Shown: positions 9,021-18,056 of the stretch, in pieces
Position numbering within the stretch: the stretch's first letter is position 1
Layout: each line of letters begins with the position of its first letter
From: CAJXVA01 sp963761755
Lineage (GTDB): Bacteria > Myxococcota_A > Polyangia > Nannocystales > Nannocystaceae
Direction of reading: 5' to 3'
Length of the DNA stretch: 64,000 bases
Assembly (NCBI GenBank): GCA_963761755.1
Contig: CAVXIC010000039.1
Location: forward strand, 558,001 to 622,000
Made by a program: the position numbers and the translations under genes
Notes under the pieces: model-generated
The model's input: the letters and a program-made list of their open reading frames with translations, nothing else
The model's database searches: none
What the model was told of the DNA's origin: nothing

Positions 9021-10376
9021 ATGCAGTACTGGACCCCCGGGATCGTCGTCAATCTGCTGGCACTGGCCGTTCTGTTGGGACTGGCGGCGGTCCTGCGAAA
9101 TCGCATTGGGCCCCTGCGCCGGCTTGGAATCCCAGACTGCATCGTCGCCGGAACGCTGGGGCTGCTGGTCGGCCCCTCGGTCCTCGACCTGGTCCCCTAC
9201 TCCATTCCCGACCTCGAGCTGCTCATCTACCACGGATTCGCGCTGGTCTTCATCGCGGTGGGTCTGCAGCGCAGCCGTCCGGGTACCCACCCCGGCGGTG
9301 CACGGTCGGTCGCGATCGCGATCCCCACCCTGGCCGTGATGCAGATGGTTCTCGCGTTCGCGATCGTGGCGGCCTGGCAGGCTTGGGGCGGCCTGCATCC
9401 AGGCTTTGGACTGCTGCCCATGCTGGGATTCTCGCAGGGGCCGGGGCAGGCGCTGGCGTTGGGTGCGGCGTGGGAGCCGCTGGGGATGGTCGACGGCGCG
9501 CAGCTCGGGCTCACGTTCGCGGCCGCAGGATTTGCGACGTGCATCGTCCTGGGCATCCCCGTCGTGGCCTGGGCTCGCCGCGCCGGTTGGGTCACGCAGC
9601 GACCACCGGTGACCACGCCCGTGCAGGTCGAGGAGCCATCGACCGATCAGGGCGCGATGGAGCCGCTGTCCGCATCGGTCGTGATCATCGCCGTCATCTA
9701 CGCAGCCGTGTTCGGGATCATCGCGGCCTTCGTGTCGGTGCTCCCCGAAGGCAGCTCGCTGATCCCCACCGCGTGGGGCTTCCACTTCATCGTGGGCGCA
9801 CTGCTCGCTATCGCCGTCCGAAGAGGTGCCCGCGCGTCGAGCCGTGAGTCCTGGCTGCACGACCGTCTCATCGCTCGCCTCGCGGTGCTCGCTGTCGACA
9901 TCACCACGACCGCAGCGCTGTGCGCCATCGAGCTCGCCATCCTCGGCCGTTGGCTCGCGCCGATCGTCGCGATCTGCGTGGTCGTCGGCGGCGCCACCTT
10001 GCTGGCCTCCATATGGATGGCTCGGCGCGCCTTCCCCGAGGAACCCTTCGAACATGCGCTGCTCATGTTCGGCATGTCGACGGGAACCCTGCCCACCGGG
10101 CTCGCGCTGCTGCGGACCGTCGACCCTCACCTTCAGGGTCCCGTCGCGCGCAACGCCACCTTGGGTATCTCGGGCTCGGTCCCGTTCATGGCGCCGCTGC
10201 TGGTCGGCGTCCTGCCCTTCGCGGTCAGCTTGTGGCCGCAGGGCCAGGCCTCCTCGGTCGGCATCCCCTTGGCGGTCCTCGCCGTCTACGCCGTCGGCCT
10301 GGCGATCGCGTGGAAGCTGATGACGCCCGCGCGGCGCCGCAGGCCGTGGACCTCGCTGTGGCCCCCAGACCCCTGA
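9021..10376 (+). CDS. gltS: Sodium/glutamate symporter family protein (GltS/ESS)
   Basis: The 451-residue polytopic inner-membrane protein has about ten hydrophobic helices in two halves. The two re-entrant-loop signatures of the ESS family are recognisable: GFSQGPGQALALGAAWE in the first half and FGMSTGTLPTGLALLR in the second, with PDCIVAGTLGLLVGPSVL near the N-terminus. It should import glutamate or a related anion with sodium. A ~25-residue hydrophilic insert (about 200-225) separates the halves. Substrate specificity cannot be read from sequence. The ATG lies 59 bp from the divergent dehydrogenase start. Confidence 0.85.
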   Translation: MQYWTPGIVVNLLALAVLLGLAAVLRNRIGPLRRLGIPDCIVAGTLGLLVGPSVLDLVPYSIPDLELLIYHGFALVFIAVGLQRSRPGTHPGGARSVAIAIPTLAVMQMVLAFAIVAAWQAWGGLHPGFGLLPMLGFSQGPGQALALGAAWEPLGMVDGAQLGLTFAAAGFATCIVLGIPVVAWARRAGWVTQRPPVTTPVQVEEPSTDQGAMEPLSASVVIIAVIYAAVFGIIAAFVSVLPEGSSLIPTAWGFHFIVGALLAIAVRRGARASSRESWLHDRLIARLAVLAVDITTTAALCAIELAILGRWLAPIVAICVVVGGATLLASIWMARRAFPEEPFEHALLMFGMSTGTLPTGLALLRTVDPHLQGPVARNATLGISGSVPFMAPLLVGVLPFAVSLWPQGQASSVGIPLAVLAVYAVGLAIAWKLMTPARRRRPWTSLWPPDP

Positions 10377-10386
10377 GTCCGCCTGC

Positions 10387-10392
10387 TACGCT
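10387..10392 (+). promoter_or_regulatory. -10-like element before the secreted protein/TonB receptor pair
   Basis: TACGCT, preceded by GC, lies 10 nt upstream of ATG 10403. A new transcript may therefore begin between gltS and this pair despite the 26-bp gap. Confidence 0.3.
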
Positions 10393-10402
10393 CCCGGACG
10401 AG

Positions 10403-11425
10403 ATGGGCACTAGGCTCCACCGAGCGCTCGTGTGTGCGATCGCCTGCGCGCTCGGTTGTGGCCCCGAGATCCCCTTCAGTTGGCAGGTGGTCGACGTGCT
10501 CGACCTCGGCATGGCGATCGAGGTGGAGCAACTCGGGCCCCTGGGCAACCCGCCCGAGCCGATGGGTCGCAGCTTCCACGAGGCGATGCCGCTCGACCAG
10601 GTACGCGCGTCGGTGATGGTCGCCGACGCGTCGGGGCACGTGCCGACCGACGCTCTGGCCTTCGAGTGGTTCGTCTGCGCGGGCGGATGTGCGCAGGACG
10701 TACCCGCCGAGCCCTGTCCAGACGGTGGACTGAGCCTCACGGCCAGCTGCTCCCTGGGGATCCATCCGACCGCGAGCTTCTCCTTCGCCGACGTCACCGA
10801 GCCCAGCGAGCTCGGAGGCGCCGTCTTTGCGCTCGGGAGCCCCTTCATCATCCGTGCGATCGGGGGACGGACCGATGACCCGGGGCCGGCCGAGTGCACC
10901 GCGAGACTGCAGCGCGGCGACGACCTCGGCGCGTGCCTGATCATCGACGAGTTCTACCGACTCGGCTCGACCGGCGAGCTGGTCGAGCTCGTCGAGGCTC
11001 GCGGCACCATCGTTCCCACCGACCTGGTGCCTCGGACCGAGCGTCAGTTTCCGCGCAACCGCGTGCCCAAGATCGAGACCCTCGAGTTGACCCGCGAGGA
11101 CGGCACGGTGCAGGAGCTCTCGCCCCCGACCACCATCGAGGCCTCCGTCGGCGAGGCGCTGGACTTTGCCTGGCGGCCCGGCGCTGCAGACATCGAAGCG
11201 ATCGAGATCGAGACCGGCGACGGCATCACCCTCAACTACAGCGACGACCCGGTCGCGGCGTGGTGGACCACGCAGCGCGCATCCGCCTTCGACTACGCCC
11301 CACTGGGCACCGAGCTCCGCTGGGTGGTCGGGCCCGACGTCGGTGGGTTCACGCTCTTCGTTCGCGCAACGGACGCTCGCGGGGCTCGGTCGTGGACCTG
11401 GCTCGACGTCGAGGTTTCCAGGTGA
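10403..11425 (+). CDS. Exported hypothetical protein coupled to a TonB-dependent receptor
   Basis: The 340-residue product has a signal MGTRLHRALVCAIACALGC; the Cys at residue 19 is in a lipobox-like setting (CALGC), so a lipoprotein is likely. The body contains a cysteine-rich patch (FVCAGGCAQDVPAEPC) and a C-terminal part (EASVGEALDFAWRPG, ending FTLFVRATDARGARSWTWLDVEVSR) that reads like an Ig/PKD-type beta-sandwich. The open frame runs back into gltS, but ATG 10403 fits the signal peptide. Its TGA overlaps the GTG of the next gene, so translation is coupled. A surface partner of the receptor is inferred. Confidence 0.75.
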   Translation: MGTRLHRALVCAIACALGCGPEIPFSWQVVDVLDLGMAIEVEQLGPLGNPPEPMGRSFHEAMPLDQVRASVMVADASGHVPTDALAFEWFVCAGGCAQDVPAEPCPDGGLSLTASCSLGIHPTASFSFADVTEPSELGGAVFALGSPFIIRAIGGRTDDPGPAECTARLQRGDDLGACLIIDEFYRLGSTGELVELVEARGTIVPTDLVPRTERQFPRNRVPKIETLELTREDGTVQELSPPTTIEASVGEALDFAWRPGAADIEAIEIETGDGITLNYSDDPVAAWWTTQRASAFDYAPLGTELRWVVGPDVGGFTLFVRATDARGARSWTWLDVEVSR

Positions 11426-13788
11426 TCGCACTCGCGCCCTTGATCCTGCTGATCGCGCCGGAGACGACGGAGGCACAGACCGCGCCTCCCTGCGATGAGA
11501 CGCCGTGCACGAGCGCGCTGGTGCAGCTGCGCGCGCGTGGAGATCGGACCGCTGTGGCTGGAGCTACCATCATCGCCATTCCCGCGCCCGTCGGGGCCGA
11601 GCCGGGCATCCTCGATCCTCCCCCACCCCTGCCGACCCAGGCACCTGCGTGGCAGCGTTTCGCCACGACCGACGAGGCCGGCGACGCGGTCCTACAGGAC
11701 GTGCCCAGCGGACCTGTCCGCGTCGTCATCGTCGCCACCGGTCACGTGCGACTCGAGGCGGTCATCCTCGCCGGCGCCACGCCGACGAAGCTCTTTGTCG
11801 ATCCGGACGAGTCGGCAGCGTATCGAACCATCGTCCGCACGCAGGCCGGAGCGCCGCGCGCTCGCGGCCAGTCACAGCTGCTCACCAAAGAGGAGATTCA
11901 AACCGTGCCGGGAGCCCAAGGCGACCCGCTGCGCGCGATGCAGAACATGCCCGGCGTCGCCAGGAGCCCGTTCAACCTCGGTCTGCTGGTCCTTCGCGGC
12001 GCCTCCCCAACCCAGTCGCGCGTGTTCATGGGCGGTCACGCGCTGCCACGCGCCTACCACGTGCTGTCGCTTGCGAGCGTGTTCCCGGCCGAGGTGCTCG
12101 ACGAGCTCCGGCTGGTGCCGGGCAACTTCGACGCCGCCTACGGCAACGCCACGGGCGGGATCGTGGAGATCGAGCCGCGGTCGGGGCGCACGGACGGCAT
12201 CCACGGATTCTCGGAGATCGACGTCGGTGCGGCGACGACCATGCTCGAGGGCCCGGCCGGCAAGGGCTCCTTCATCGTCTCGGCCCAGCGCGGCTACTAC
12301 GACCTTGCCCTCTCGGCGGCCGACGGCATCTCCGAGCGGATCACCGGGGAGAGCAGCAGCACGCTGTACCCGACCTACTACGACTACCAAGGGCTGCTCG
12401 ATCAGCCGATGCGGGGTGGGTCGTGGAGCCTACGCGTGTTCGGCTCGGGCGATCGACTCCGCACGCCGCCAGCGCCCTCAGGGCTGCCCGAGCAGGGGTT
12501 CGAGCTTCGCAACGGTTTCCACCGCATCGACGGGGCCATCCGGGTGCGCTCCTCGGGCTGGCAGATCTGGTGGACGCCTTCGTTCCGCTATGAGGCGGGC
12601 TCGTTCGTGGTCCGCGAGAGCAGTCTCGAGCAGCGCCGGCGAGACGGCGTCTTCTCGATGCGCACCGAGCTCTCTCGCCGGTTCTCCCCCCATTTCCGGT
12701 GGTCGCTGGGGACCGACGTCGAGGTCGATGCGTTCGCCGTGCGTCGGCGGCTGCGCGAGCCGTCCCCGTTGGTCATGCTGCCCGACACGCCCAAGGCCTC
12801 GGGCGTGGCCTCGACCCTGGGCGTGTACACCTCCGCCCCCATCGACCTGGGTCCCGCCCACCTGGTACTCGGTGCGCGCGGGACCGCCTTCACCGTGCAG
12901 GACGAAGCCGCGTTCTCGATCGACCCGCGGGTGCAGACGAGCTTCGACATCGGCGACCGCTGGATCCTGCATGCCTCGGTGGGCAAGTACTCCCAAGCGC
13001 GAGACGTGGCCGACGACATTTCCATCGACCTCGCCAACACGCTGCAGCCGGCCCTGTGGTACCCCCCCGCCCTGTCGGGGTTCGACGAGACCGTCGCCTT
13101 CGAGCCCGGGCGTCAACCGCTGACGGTCCGCGAGGCGCTCCACGCCAGCGTCGGTGCCGATTGGCAGATCACCGACGGCATCACCGCCGAGGCGACGGCC
13201 TTCGCTCGTGAACAGGACAACGCCACCCCCTTGCTCTTCGACGATTCGATCGTGCCCTATGCGACCCGAGAGCACACGCTGGGGGTCCAGACGATGTTGC
13301 GCAAGCATCTGGGCGGGAAGCTCTACGGTTGGGTCACCTACACCTTGATGTGGTCGCAGCTTCGCTTCGTCGAGCAACTCCCCGGCGTCGACATCCCAGA
13401 CCGACCCACCGACTTCGATCAACGACACAACTTCGGCCTCGTCGCCAGCTACATGCTGCCCAAGCGGTGGCGGATCGGTGGGCGCTTCCGGGTGTCGTCG
13501 GGCTACCCCTTCACCCCGGCGCTGGGGTCGGTGAGCATGGGTGACTTCCGCTTCCCCGTGCTCGGGGACCCCAACAGCGCACGCCTGGGTACCTTTCACC
13601 AGCTCGACATTCGCGTGGACAAGCAATGGTTTCGCAATCGCGCGGTGATCACCGGCTACGTCGACGTGCAGAACGTCTACAACCGCGCCAACCCGGACGC
13701 CATCTTCTATCGATACGACTTTCGCGAACCGGTCAGCCAGGTCGGCTTTCCGATCTTCCCTGCGATCGGCGTGCGGGTCGACTACTGA
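11422..13788 (+). CDS. TonB-dependent outer-membrane receptor
   Basis: The 788-residue product has a signal peptide (about 1-20, ending ETTEAQTA), an N-terminal carboxypeptidase-regulatory-like beta domain (about 25-130), a plug domain (about 140-270, with PGVARSPFNLGLLVLRGASP and VPGNFDAAYGNATGGIVEI), and a beta-barrel ending in the aromatic AIGVRVDY typical of outer-membrane proteins. The start is GTG 11422, with GAGG seven bases upstream; it overlaps the previous stop as GTGA. The barrel's DFDQRHNFGLVASYMLPKRW stretch is common in myxobacterial receptors of this kind. Ligand unknown. The coupled secreted protein and the GltS gene upstream are the only hints. Confidence 0.85.
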   Translation: MIALAPLILLIAPETTEAQTAPPCDETPCTSALVQLRARGDRTAVAGATIIAIPAPVGAEPGILDPPPPLPTQAPAWQRFATTDEAGDAVLQDVPSGPVRVVIVATGHVRLEAVILAGATPTKLFVDPDESAAYRTIVRTQAGAPRARGQSQLLTKEEIQTVPGAQGDPLRAMQNMPGVARSPFNLGLLVLRGASPTQSRVFMGGHALPRAYHVLSLASVFPAEVLDELRLVPGNFDAAYGNATGGIVEIEPRSGRTDGIHGFSEIDVGAATTMLEGPAGKGSFIVSAQRGYYDLALSAADGISERITGESSSTLYPTYYDYQGLLDQPMRGGSWSLRVFGSGDRLRTPPAPSGLPEQGFELRNGFHRIDGAIRVRSSGWQIWWTPSFRYEAGSFVVRESSLEQRRRDGVFSMRTELSRRFSPHFRWSLGTDVEVDAFAVRRRLREPSPLVMLPDTPKASGVASTLGVYTSAPIDLGPAHLVLGARGTAFTVQDEAAFSIDPRVQTSFDIGDRWILHASVGKYSQARDVADDISIDLANTLQPALWYPPALSGFDETVAFEPGRQPLTVREALHASVGADWQITDGITAEATAFAREQDNATPLLFDDSIVPYATREHTLGVQTMLRKHLGGKLYGWVTYTLMWSQLRFVEQLPGVDIPDRPTDFDQRHNFGLVASYMLPKRWRIGGRFRVSSGYPFTPALGSVSMGDFRFPVLGDPNSARLGTFHQLDIRVDKQWFRNRAVITGYVDVQNVYNRANPDAIFYRYDFREPVSQVGFPIFPAIGVRVDY

Positions 13789-13806
13789 GCGTGGGGCGAC
13801 AACCTC

Positions 13807-13812
13807 TATACT
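13807..13812 (+). promoter_or_regulatory. -10-like element for the Eis-like gene
   Basis: TATACT is a near-consensus -10 hexamer whose end lies 7 nt before ATG 13820, implying a very short leader. No clear -35 was seen. Confidence 0.4.
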
Positions 13813-13819
13813 GCCGCTG

Positions 13820-15010
13820 ATGAGCGTCGACGACGTGTTCGTGGTCCAGCCGGGTCGGCAGACCGACCAAGATGCGGTCGCGCGCCTGCTCGTCCACGGC
13901 TTCGCGTCCAAACCCGAGCACCTTCCCGCCGTGCTCGAGCTCGCCGGCTCGCACAACGTGCGTGTCGTTCGAGACGGACCCGACGTCGTCGGAACGGGAA
14001 CCCTGCTGCCGATGGGGCAGTACTTCGGGCAACGTCGGGTCTCGATGACCGGCGTCGCGGCGGTTTCGGTCGCGCCGCACTACCAGCGGCAGGGCGTCGC
14101 GACGACGCTGATGCGCGCGGTCGTTCGAGAGGTCGCCGCGGCCGGCGTCGGTCTCTCCACGCTCTTCGCCTCGGCGCTGCCGCTGTACCGCAAGGTCGGC
14201 TACGAATGTGCGGGGACCCGGGCGCTGGGCACCCTCGATCCCAAGCGCCTGGGCATTCGAGAGCGAGGCGGCGTGCTGCTGCCGATGGACGCGGCGGGAG
14301 AAACCCGCGTCCGGGCGCTCTACGGAGCGCATGCGCCGGGATTCGGCGGCTTCCTCGATCGCTCCGAGTTCATCTGGACCCGGATCATGCGGCCGTGGGC
14401 TGGGCAGACCCCCCACTGCGTCCTGGTCAGCCGAGAGGACGGGCACGTCGAGGGCTACGTTGCATATTCCAAGCGGCGGGGCAGCGGCGCTCAGCACACC
14501 ATCGCCGTGCACGACATGTTCGCGAGCTCGGCGTGGGGATACCGCCGACTGTGGGCATTCCTCACCGACCTGTGCACGCACGCCGTCGATGGCCTCGAGC
14601 TCTACACGGCGCCGCACGATCCGGCCCGACTCGTGCTGCCCGATCCCCACTTTCCCGTGACCCTCACCGATGTCTGGATGCTCCGGATCGCCAACCTCGA
14701 GGCGGCCTTTGGGGAGCGCGGGTACCCCACCCGACTCGACACGACCTTGGACTTCGACGTCTACGACGACGTCGTCGAAGCCAACAACGGGCGCTGGCGG
14801 CTGACGGTCCGGGCGGGGCGAGGGGCGCTGCAGCGCGGCGGGACGGGAGATCTCCGGACCGACATGCGCGGGCTGGCCGCCTTGTACTCCGGCTTTTCGA
14901 GCGCCAGCACCCTCGTGTGCACCGGTCAGGTCGAGGGAACCCCGGCCGCGCTCGCGGTCGCGCAGTCCGTGTTTGCGGGCCCGCAGCCCTGGATGCGCGA
15001 GATGTTCTAG
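13820..15010 (+). CDS. Eis-like GNAT N-acetyltransferase
   Basis: The 396-residue product matches the Eis architecture. The N-terminal GNAT domain carries VAAVSVAPHYQRQGVATTLM (acetyl-CoA pyrophosphate loop Q/R-x-x-G-x-A) and LYRKVGYECAG. A second degenerate GNAT half and a C-terminal sterol-carrier-like domain follow. The protein ends in WMREMF; in Eis enzymes the C-terminal carboxylate takes part in catalysis, and that terminus is conserved here. Eis relatives acetylate amines on aminoglycosides, peptides or polyamines; the substrate here is unknown. It stands upstream of the sugar-phosphate genes but has its own -10-like box. Confidence 0.85.
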   Translation: MSVDDVFVVQPGRQTDQDAVARLLVHGFASKPEHLPAVLELAGSHNVRVVRDGPDVVGTGTLLPMGQYFGQRRVSMTGVAAVSVAPHYQRQGVATTLMRAVVREVAAAGVGLSTLFASALPLYRKVGYECAGTRALGTLDPKRLGIRERGGVLLPMDAAGETRVRALYGAHAPGFGGFLDRSEFIWTRIMRPWAGQTPHCVLVSREDGHVEGYVAYSKRRGSGAQHTIAVHDMFASSAWGYRRLWAFLTDLCTHAVDGLELYTAPHDPARLVLPDPHFPVTLTDVWMLRIANLEAAFGERGYPTRLDTTLDFDVYDDVVEANNGRWRLTVRAGRGALQRGGTGDLRTDMRGLAALYSGFSSASTLVCTGQVEGTPAALAVAQSVFAGPQPWMREMF

Positions 15011-15096
15011 CAGGCTCACGTCGGGCGCCTTGCCCCGCGGCCCCCGCTCTGCGATCAACGTTCGCAGCGCCCGCTCGCCCGGCGCTCAGGACCACC

Positions 15097-17910
15097 ATGA
15101 GCTCGACCCCCGTCCACGCCCTCGCCGAAGCCGGCCAATCCATCTGGCTCGACTACATCCGCCGCAGCATGACCCGCAGCGGCGAGCTCGCCTCCCGGGT
15201 GGAGTCGGAGGGCCTGCGCGGGGTGACCTCCAACCCCGCCATCTTCCAAGCCTCGATGGGGGGCGGAGACGAGTACGCAGACGCGCTCACGACGCTCTCG
15301 CGCGACGCGAAGCACAGCACCAAGGAGGTCTACGAGACCCTGGCCATCGAGGACATTCGCGAGGCCTGCGATGCCTTGCGCTCCGTCTACGAGGCGACCG
15401 AGCACGTCGATGGATTCGTCAGCCTCGAGGTCTCCCCGCGGCTGTCGCGCGACACCGAGGGCACGGTCCAAGAAGCGCGCAAGCTGTGGGGGGCAGTCGG
15501 GCGTCCCAACCTCATGGTCAAGGTGCCGGGCACGGCCGAAGGCATCGTCGCCATCGAGCAGCTGATCAGCGAGGGCATCAACGTCAACGTCACCCTCATC
15601 TTCGCGTGCGATGCCTATGAGGACATCGCGCAGGCCTACCTGCGAGGTCTCCAGGCGCGGCTCGAATCGGGCGAGCCGATCCGCGACGTCGCCTCTGTCG
15701 CGAGTTTCTTCGTCAGCCGCATCGACAGCGAGGTCGACAAGCGCCTCGACGCCATCGGAACCGACGAAGCGCTCGCGCTCCGAGGCACGATCGCGGTCGC
15801 CAACGCCAAGGTGGCCTACCGCAGCTTCGAGCGCATCTCGAGCAGCGACGCATGGCGCCGCCTGGCCACCGCGGGCGCGCGCCCGCAGCGGCTGCTGTGG
15901 GCCAGCACCGGCACCAAGAACGCCGCCTACAGCGACGTGCTCTACATCGAGGAACTCGTCGGGCCCCAGACCGTCAACACGGTCCCACCCAAGACCCTCA
16001 CGGCCTTCCTCGATCACGGAAAGGTCGCGACCACGCTGACCCAAGGCGTCGACCAGGCACGCGCCCGACTCGACGCGCTCGAGCGGGTGGGCGTCTCGCT
16101 CACCGACGTCACCGACCTGCTCCTGGACAACGGCCTCGTCGCGTTCGAGGACGCGATGGACGACCTGCTCGCGACCGTCGCGCGCGCCCAGCGAAAGGTC
16201 CGCGGAGGGCAGCTCAACCGCACCCGGCGAGAGCTCTCGAGCACGCTCGAGTCGGGCGTCGCCGAGGCCTCGCGCGCGTGGAGCGAGGCGGACACGACCG
16301 CGCGGATCTGGAGCGAGGACGCGAGCGTGTGGACCTCGGGCCCCGAAGCACGCTGGCTGGGCTGGCTGGGCATCGTCGAGCGGCAGCTCGCGGACCTCAG
16401 CCACCTCGTCGCGTTCGCCCAAGACGTTCGCGCCTCCGGCGTGACCGACCTCGTCTTGCTGGGCATGGGCGGCTCGAGCCTGTGCCCAGACGTCCTGGCC
16501 AAGACCTTCGGGTCCGCGACGGACGGTCCCCGGCTGCGCATCGTGGACTCCACGGTCCCCGCGCAGGTGGCCAGGATTGCCGACGCGCTCGATCTGGCCA
16601 AGACCCTGTTCATCGTCGCCTCCAAGTCCGGCTCGACCCTCGAGCCCACCGTTCTCATGGAGTTCTTCATGGGCCGGGCTACGGAGGCCCTCGGAGCCGA
16701 GGCGCCGAGGCACTTCGTCGCAATCACCGATCCCGGCTCCAAGCTGGAAGCGTTCGCGGCCGAGCACGGTTTCCGCGCGACGCTGTACGGCCTGCCCGAG
16801 ATCGGTGGGCGCTTCTCGGCCTTCTCGAACTTCGGCATGGCACCGGCCGCGGCGATGGGCATCGACCCCGAGGCGTTCCTCACCGAGGCCAAGCTGATGG
16901 TGGACGCATGTCGCGGCGCGGACCCGGACGCCAACCCTGGCGTGGCGCTGGGCCTCGCGATGGGCGTCGCCGCCGAGCACGGGCGCAACAAGCTCACGCT
17001 GCTCACCTCTCCGGCGATCGCGAGCTTCGGCGCGTGGGTCGAGCAGCTCGTCGCCGAGTCGACCGGTAAACACGGCCACGCGATCATTCCGATCGACGCA
17101 GAGACGCCGCGCCTCAAGGGAAATGGGGACGACCGGGTGTTCGTCTACCTCCGGGTTGGCGCCACCGCCGACCCAGTCCAGGACGGCATCGCCGAAGCGT
17201 GGCGCGAGGCCGGAGAGTCGGTCATTCAGATCGACCTCGCCGACGTCGATGCGCTGCCGCAGGAGCTGTTTCGCTGGCAGTTCGCCACCGCGGTGGCCGG
17301 CGCCGTCATGGGCCTCGATCCCTTCGACCAGCCCGACGTCGAAGCGAGCAAGATCGAAAGCGCCAAGTTGACCGCCGCCTACGAGGAGCACGGCACCCTC
17401 CCCGAGCTTCCCGTCGTCTGGCAGGGCGAGGGCGTTCGAATCCATGCCGACCAGACCAACGCGGCGGCGCTGCGCGGGGACGACCTCGAAGGTTGGCTGC
17501 GCAGTCACCTCGCGCGACTGAGCGCCGGCGACTACTTCGCGCTGCTGGCCTATGTCGACATGAACCCAGCGCACCAAGCCGAGCTCTCGGCGATGCGCAA
17601 CGCGGTCCGACGCGCCAAGTCCGTCGCCACCTGCCTGGGCTTCGGACCCCGGTTCCTCCACTCGACGGGCCAGGCCTACAAAGGCGGGCCCAACACCGGG
17701 GTGTTCGTACAGGTGACCGCCGAGCCGAGCGCGCTCGCCATTCCGGGACGCAGGGTGGACTTCGGGGTCGTGGCAGCGGCCCAGGCCGCCGGCGATTTCC
17801 AGGTCCTGGTCGACCGGGACCGCCGGGCGCTCCGCGTTCACCTCACCGCGGACCTGCTCACCGGCCTACGAGCCCTCCGGCGGGCCTTCGAAGCCGCTCT
17901 CGCCGGCTGA
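15097..17910 (+). CDS. tal-pgi: Bifunctional transaldolase / glucose-6-phosphate isomerase
   Basis: This 937-residue fusion joins a transaldolase (about 1-370) to a phosphoglucose isomerase (about 390-937). The transaldolase part shows GLRGVTSNPAIFQASM, SLEVSPRLSRDTEGT and NLMVKVPGT, with the Schiff-base Lys. The isomerase part shows LLGMGGSSLCPDV and VASKSGSTLEPTVLMEFF. Together the halves link the non-oxidative pentose phosphate pathway with glycolysis in the cytoplasm. ATG 15097 gives a clean N-terminus (MSSTPVHALAEAGQSIWLDY); the open frame further upstream overlaps the acetyltransferase gene. Such fusions are known from other bacteria. Glucokinase follows, so glucose entry and isomerisation are adjacent. 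Confidence 0.95.
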   Translation: MSSTPVHALAEAGQSIWLDYIRRSMTRSGELASRVESEGLRGVTSNPAIFQASMGGGDEYADALTTLSRDAKHSTKEVYETLAIEDIREACDALRSVYEATEHVDGFVSLEVSPRLSRDTEGTVQEARKLWGAVGRPNLMVKVPGTAEGIVAIEQLISEGINVNVTLIFACDAYEDIAQAYLRGLQARLESGEPIRDVASVASFFVSRIDSEVDKRLDAIGTDEALALRGTIAVANAKVAYRSFERISSSDAWRRLATAGARPQRLLWASTGTKNAAYSDVLYIEELVGPQTVNTVPPKTLTAFLDHGKVATTLTQGVDQARARLDALERVGVSLTDVTDLLLDNGLVAFEDAMDDLLATVARAQRKVRGGQLNRTRRELSSTLESGVAEASRAWSEADTTARIWSEDASVWTSGPEARWLGWLGIVERQLADLSHLVAFAQDVRASGVTDLVLLGMGGSSLCPDVLAKTFGSATDGPRLRIVDSTVPAQVARIADALDLAKTLFIVASKSGSTLEPTVLMEFFMGRATEALGAEAPRHFVAITDPGSKLEAFAAEHGFRATLYGLPEIGGRFSAFSNFGMAPAAAMGIDPEAFLTEAKLMVDACRGADPDANPGVALGLAMGVAAEHGRNKLTLLTSPAIASFGAWVEQLVAESTGKHGHAIIPIDAETPRLKGNGDDRVFVYLRVGATADPVQDGIAEAWREAGESVIQIDLADVDALPQELFRWQFATAVAGAVMGLDPFDQPDVEASKIESAKLTAAYEEHGTLPELPVVWQGEGVRIHADQTNAAALRGDDLEGWLRSHLARLSAGDYFALLAYVDMNPAHQAELSAMRNAVRRAKSVATCLGFGPRFLHSTGQAYKGGPNTGVFVQVTAEPSALAIPGRRVDFGVVAAAQAAGDFQVLVDRDRRALRVHLTADLLTGLRALRRAFEAALAG

Positions 17911-17911
17911 T

Positions 17912-17934
17912 GCGCGTTCGCACGCGCGGCTTTT
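17912..17934 (+). terminator. Short hairpin with T-run after tal-pgi
   Basis: GCGCG (17912-17916) pairs with CGCGC (17923-17927) around TTCGCA, and GGC-TTTT follows (17931-17934). It begins two bases after the tal-pgi stop. The stem is short but all-GC, so partial termination is plausible. Confidence 0.4.
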
Positions 17935-17957
17935 GCACGGATCCGTGGCATTGGTGC

Positions 17958-17963
17958 TACACC
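17958..17963 (+). promoter_or_regulatory. -10-like element for glk
   Basis: TACACC, within GTGCTACACC, lies 93 nt upstream of ATG 18057 and just downstream of the terminator-like hairpin. If used, it gives a structured ~85-nt leader. Confidence 0.3.
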
Positions 17964-17980
17964 TTCGGTCGTGCGCCGTA

Positions 17981-18041
17981 GGGGCTTTTGCGCCCCGCGC
18001 CGGGCCGTCTCCCTCCTCGGAGAGGCCCCGTCGGCCCGGCG
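17981..18041 (+). promoter_or_regulatory. Structured 5' leader of glk (three hairpins)
   Basis: GGGGC/GCCCC (17981-17985 / 17992-17996) is a small hairpin. CGCCGGGCCG (17998-18007) pairs perfectly with CGGCCCGGCG (18032-18041), and TCTCC/GGAGA (18008-18012 / 18019-18023) stacks inside it. The long stem ends 15 nt before ATG 18057, directly followed by the GAAGGAA ribosome-binding site. I do not recognise a riboswitch class. It could control translation or be a protein-binding site. Confidence 0.45.
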
Positions 18042-18056
18042 TGAAGGAACAGATCC

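Noticed and set aside
15055..17841. 928-codon open frame on the minus strand
   Set aside because: It is antisense to the tal-pgi fusion, whose plus-strand reading has full family motifs. Long antisense frames are expected at this GC content.
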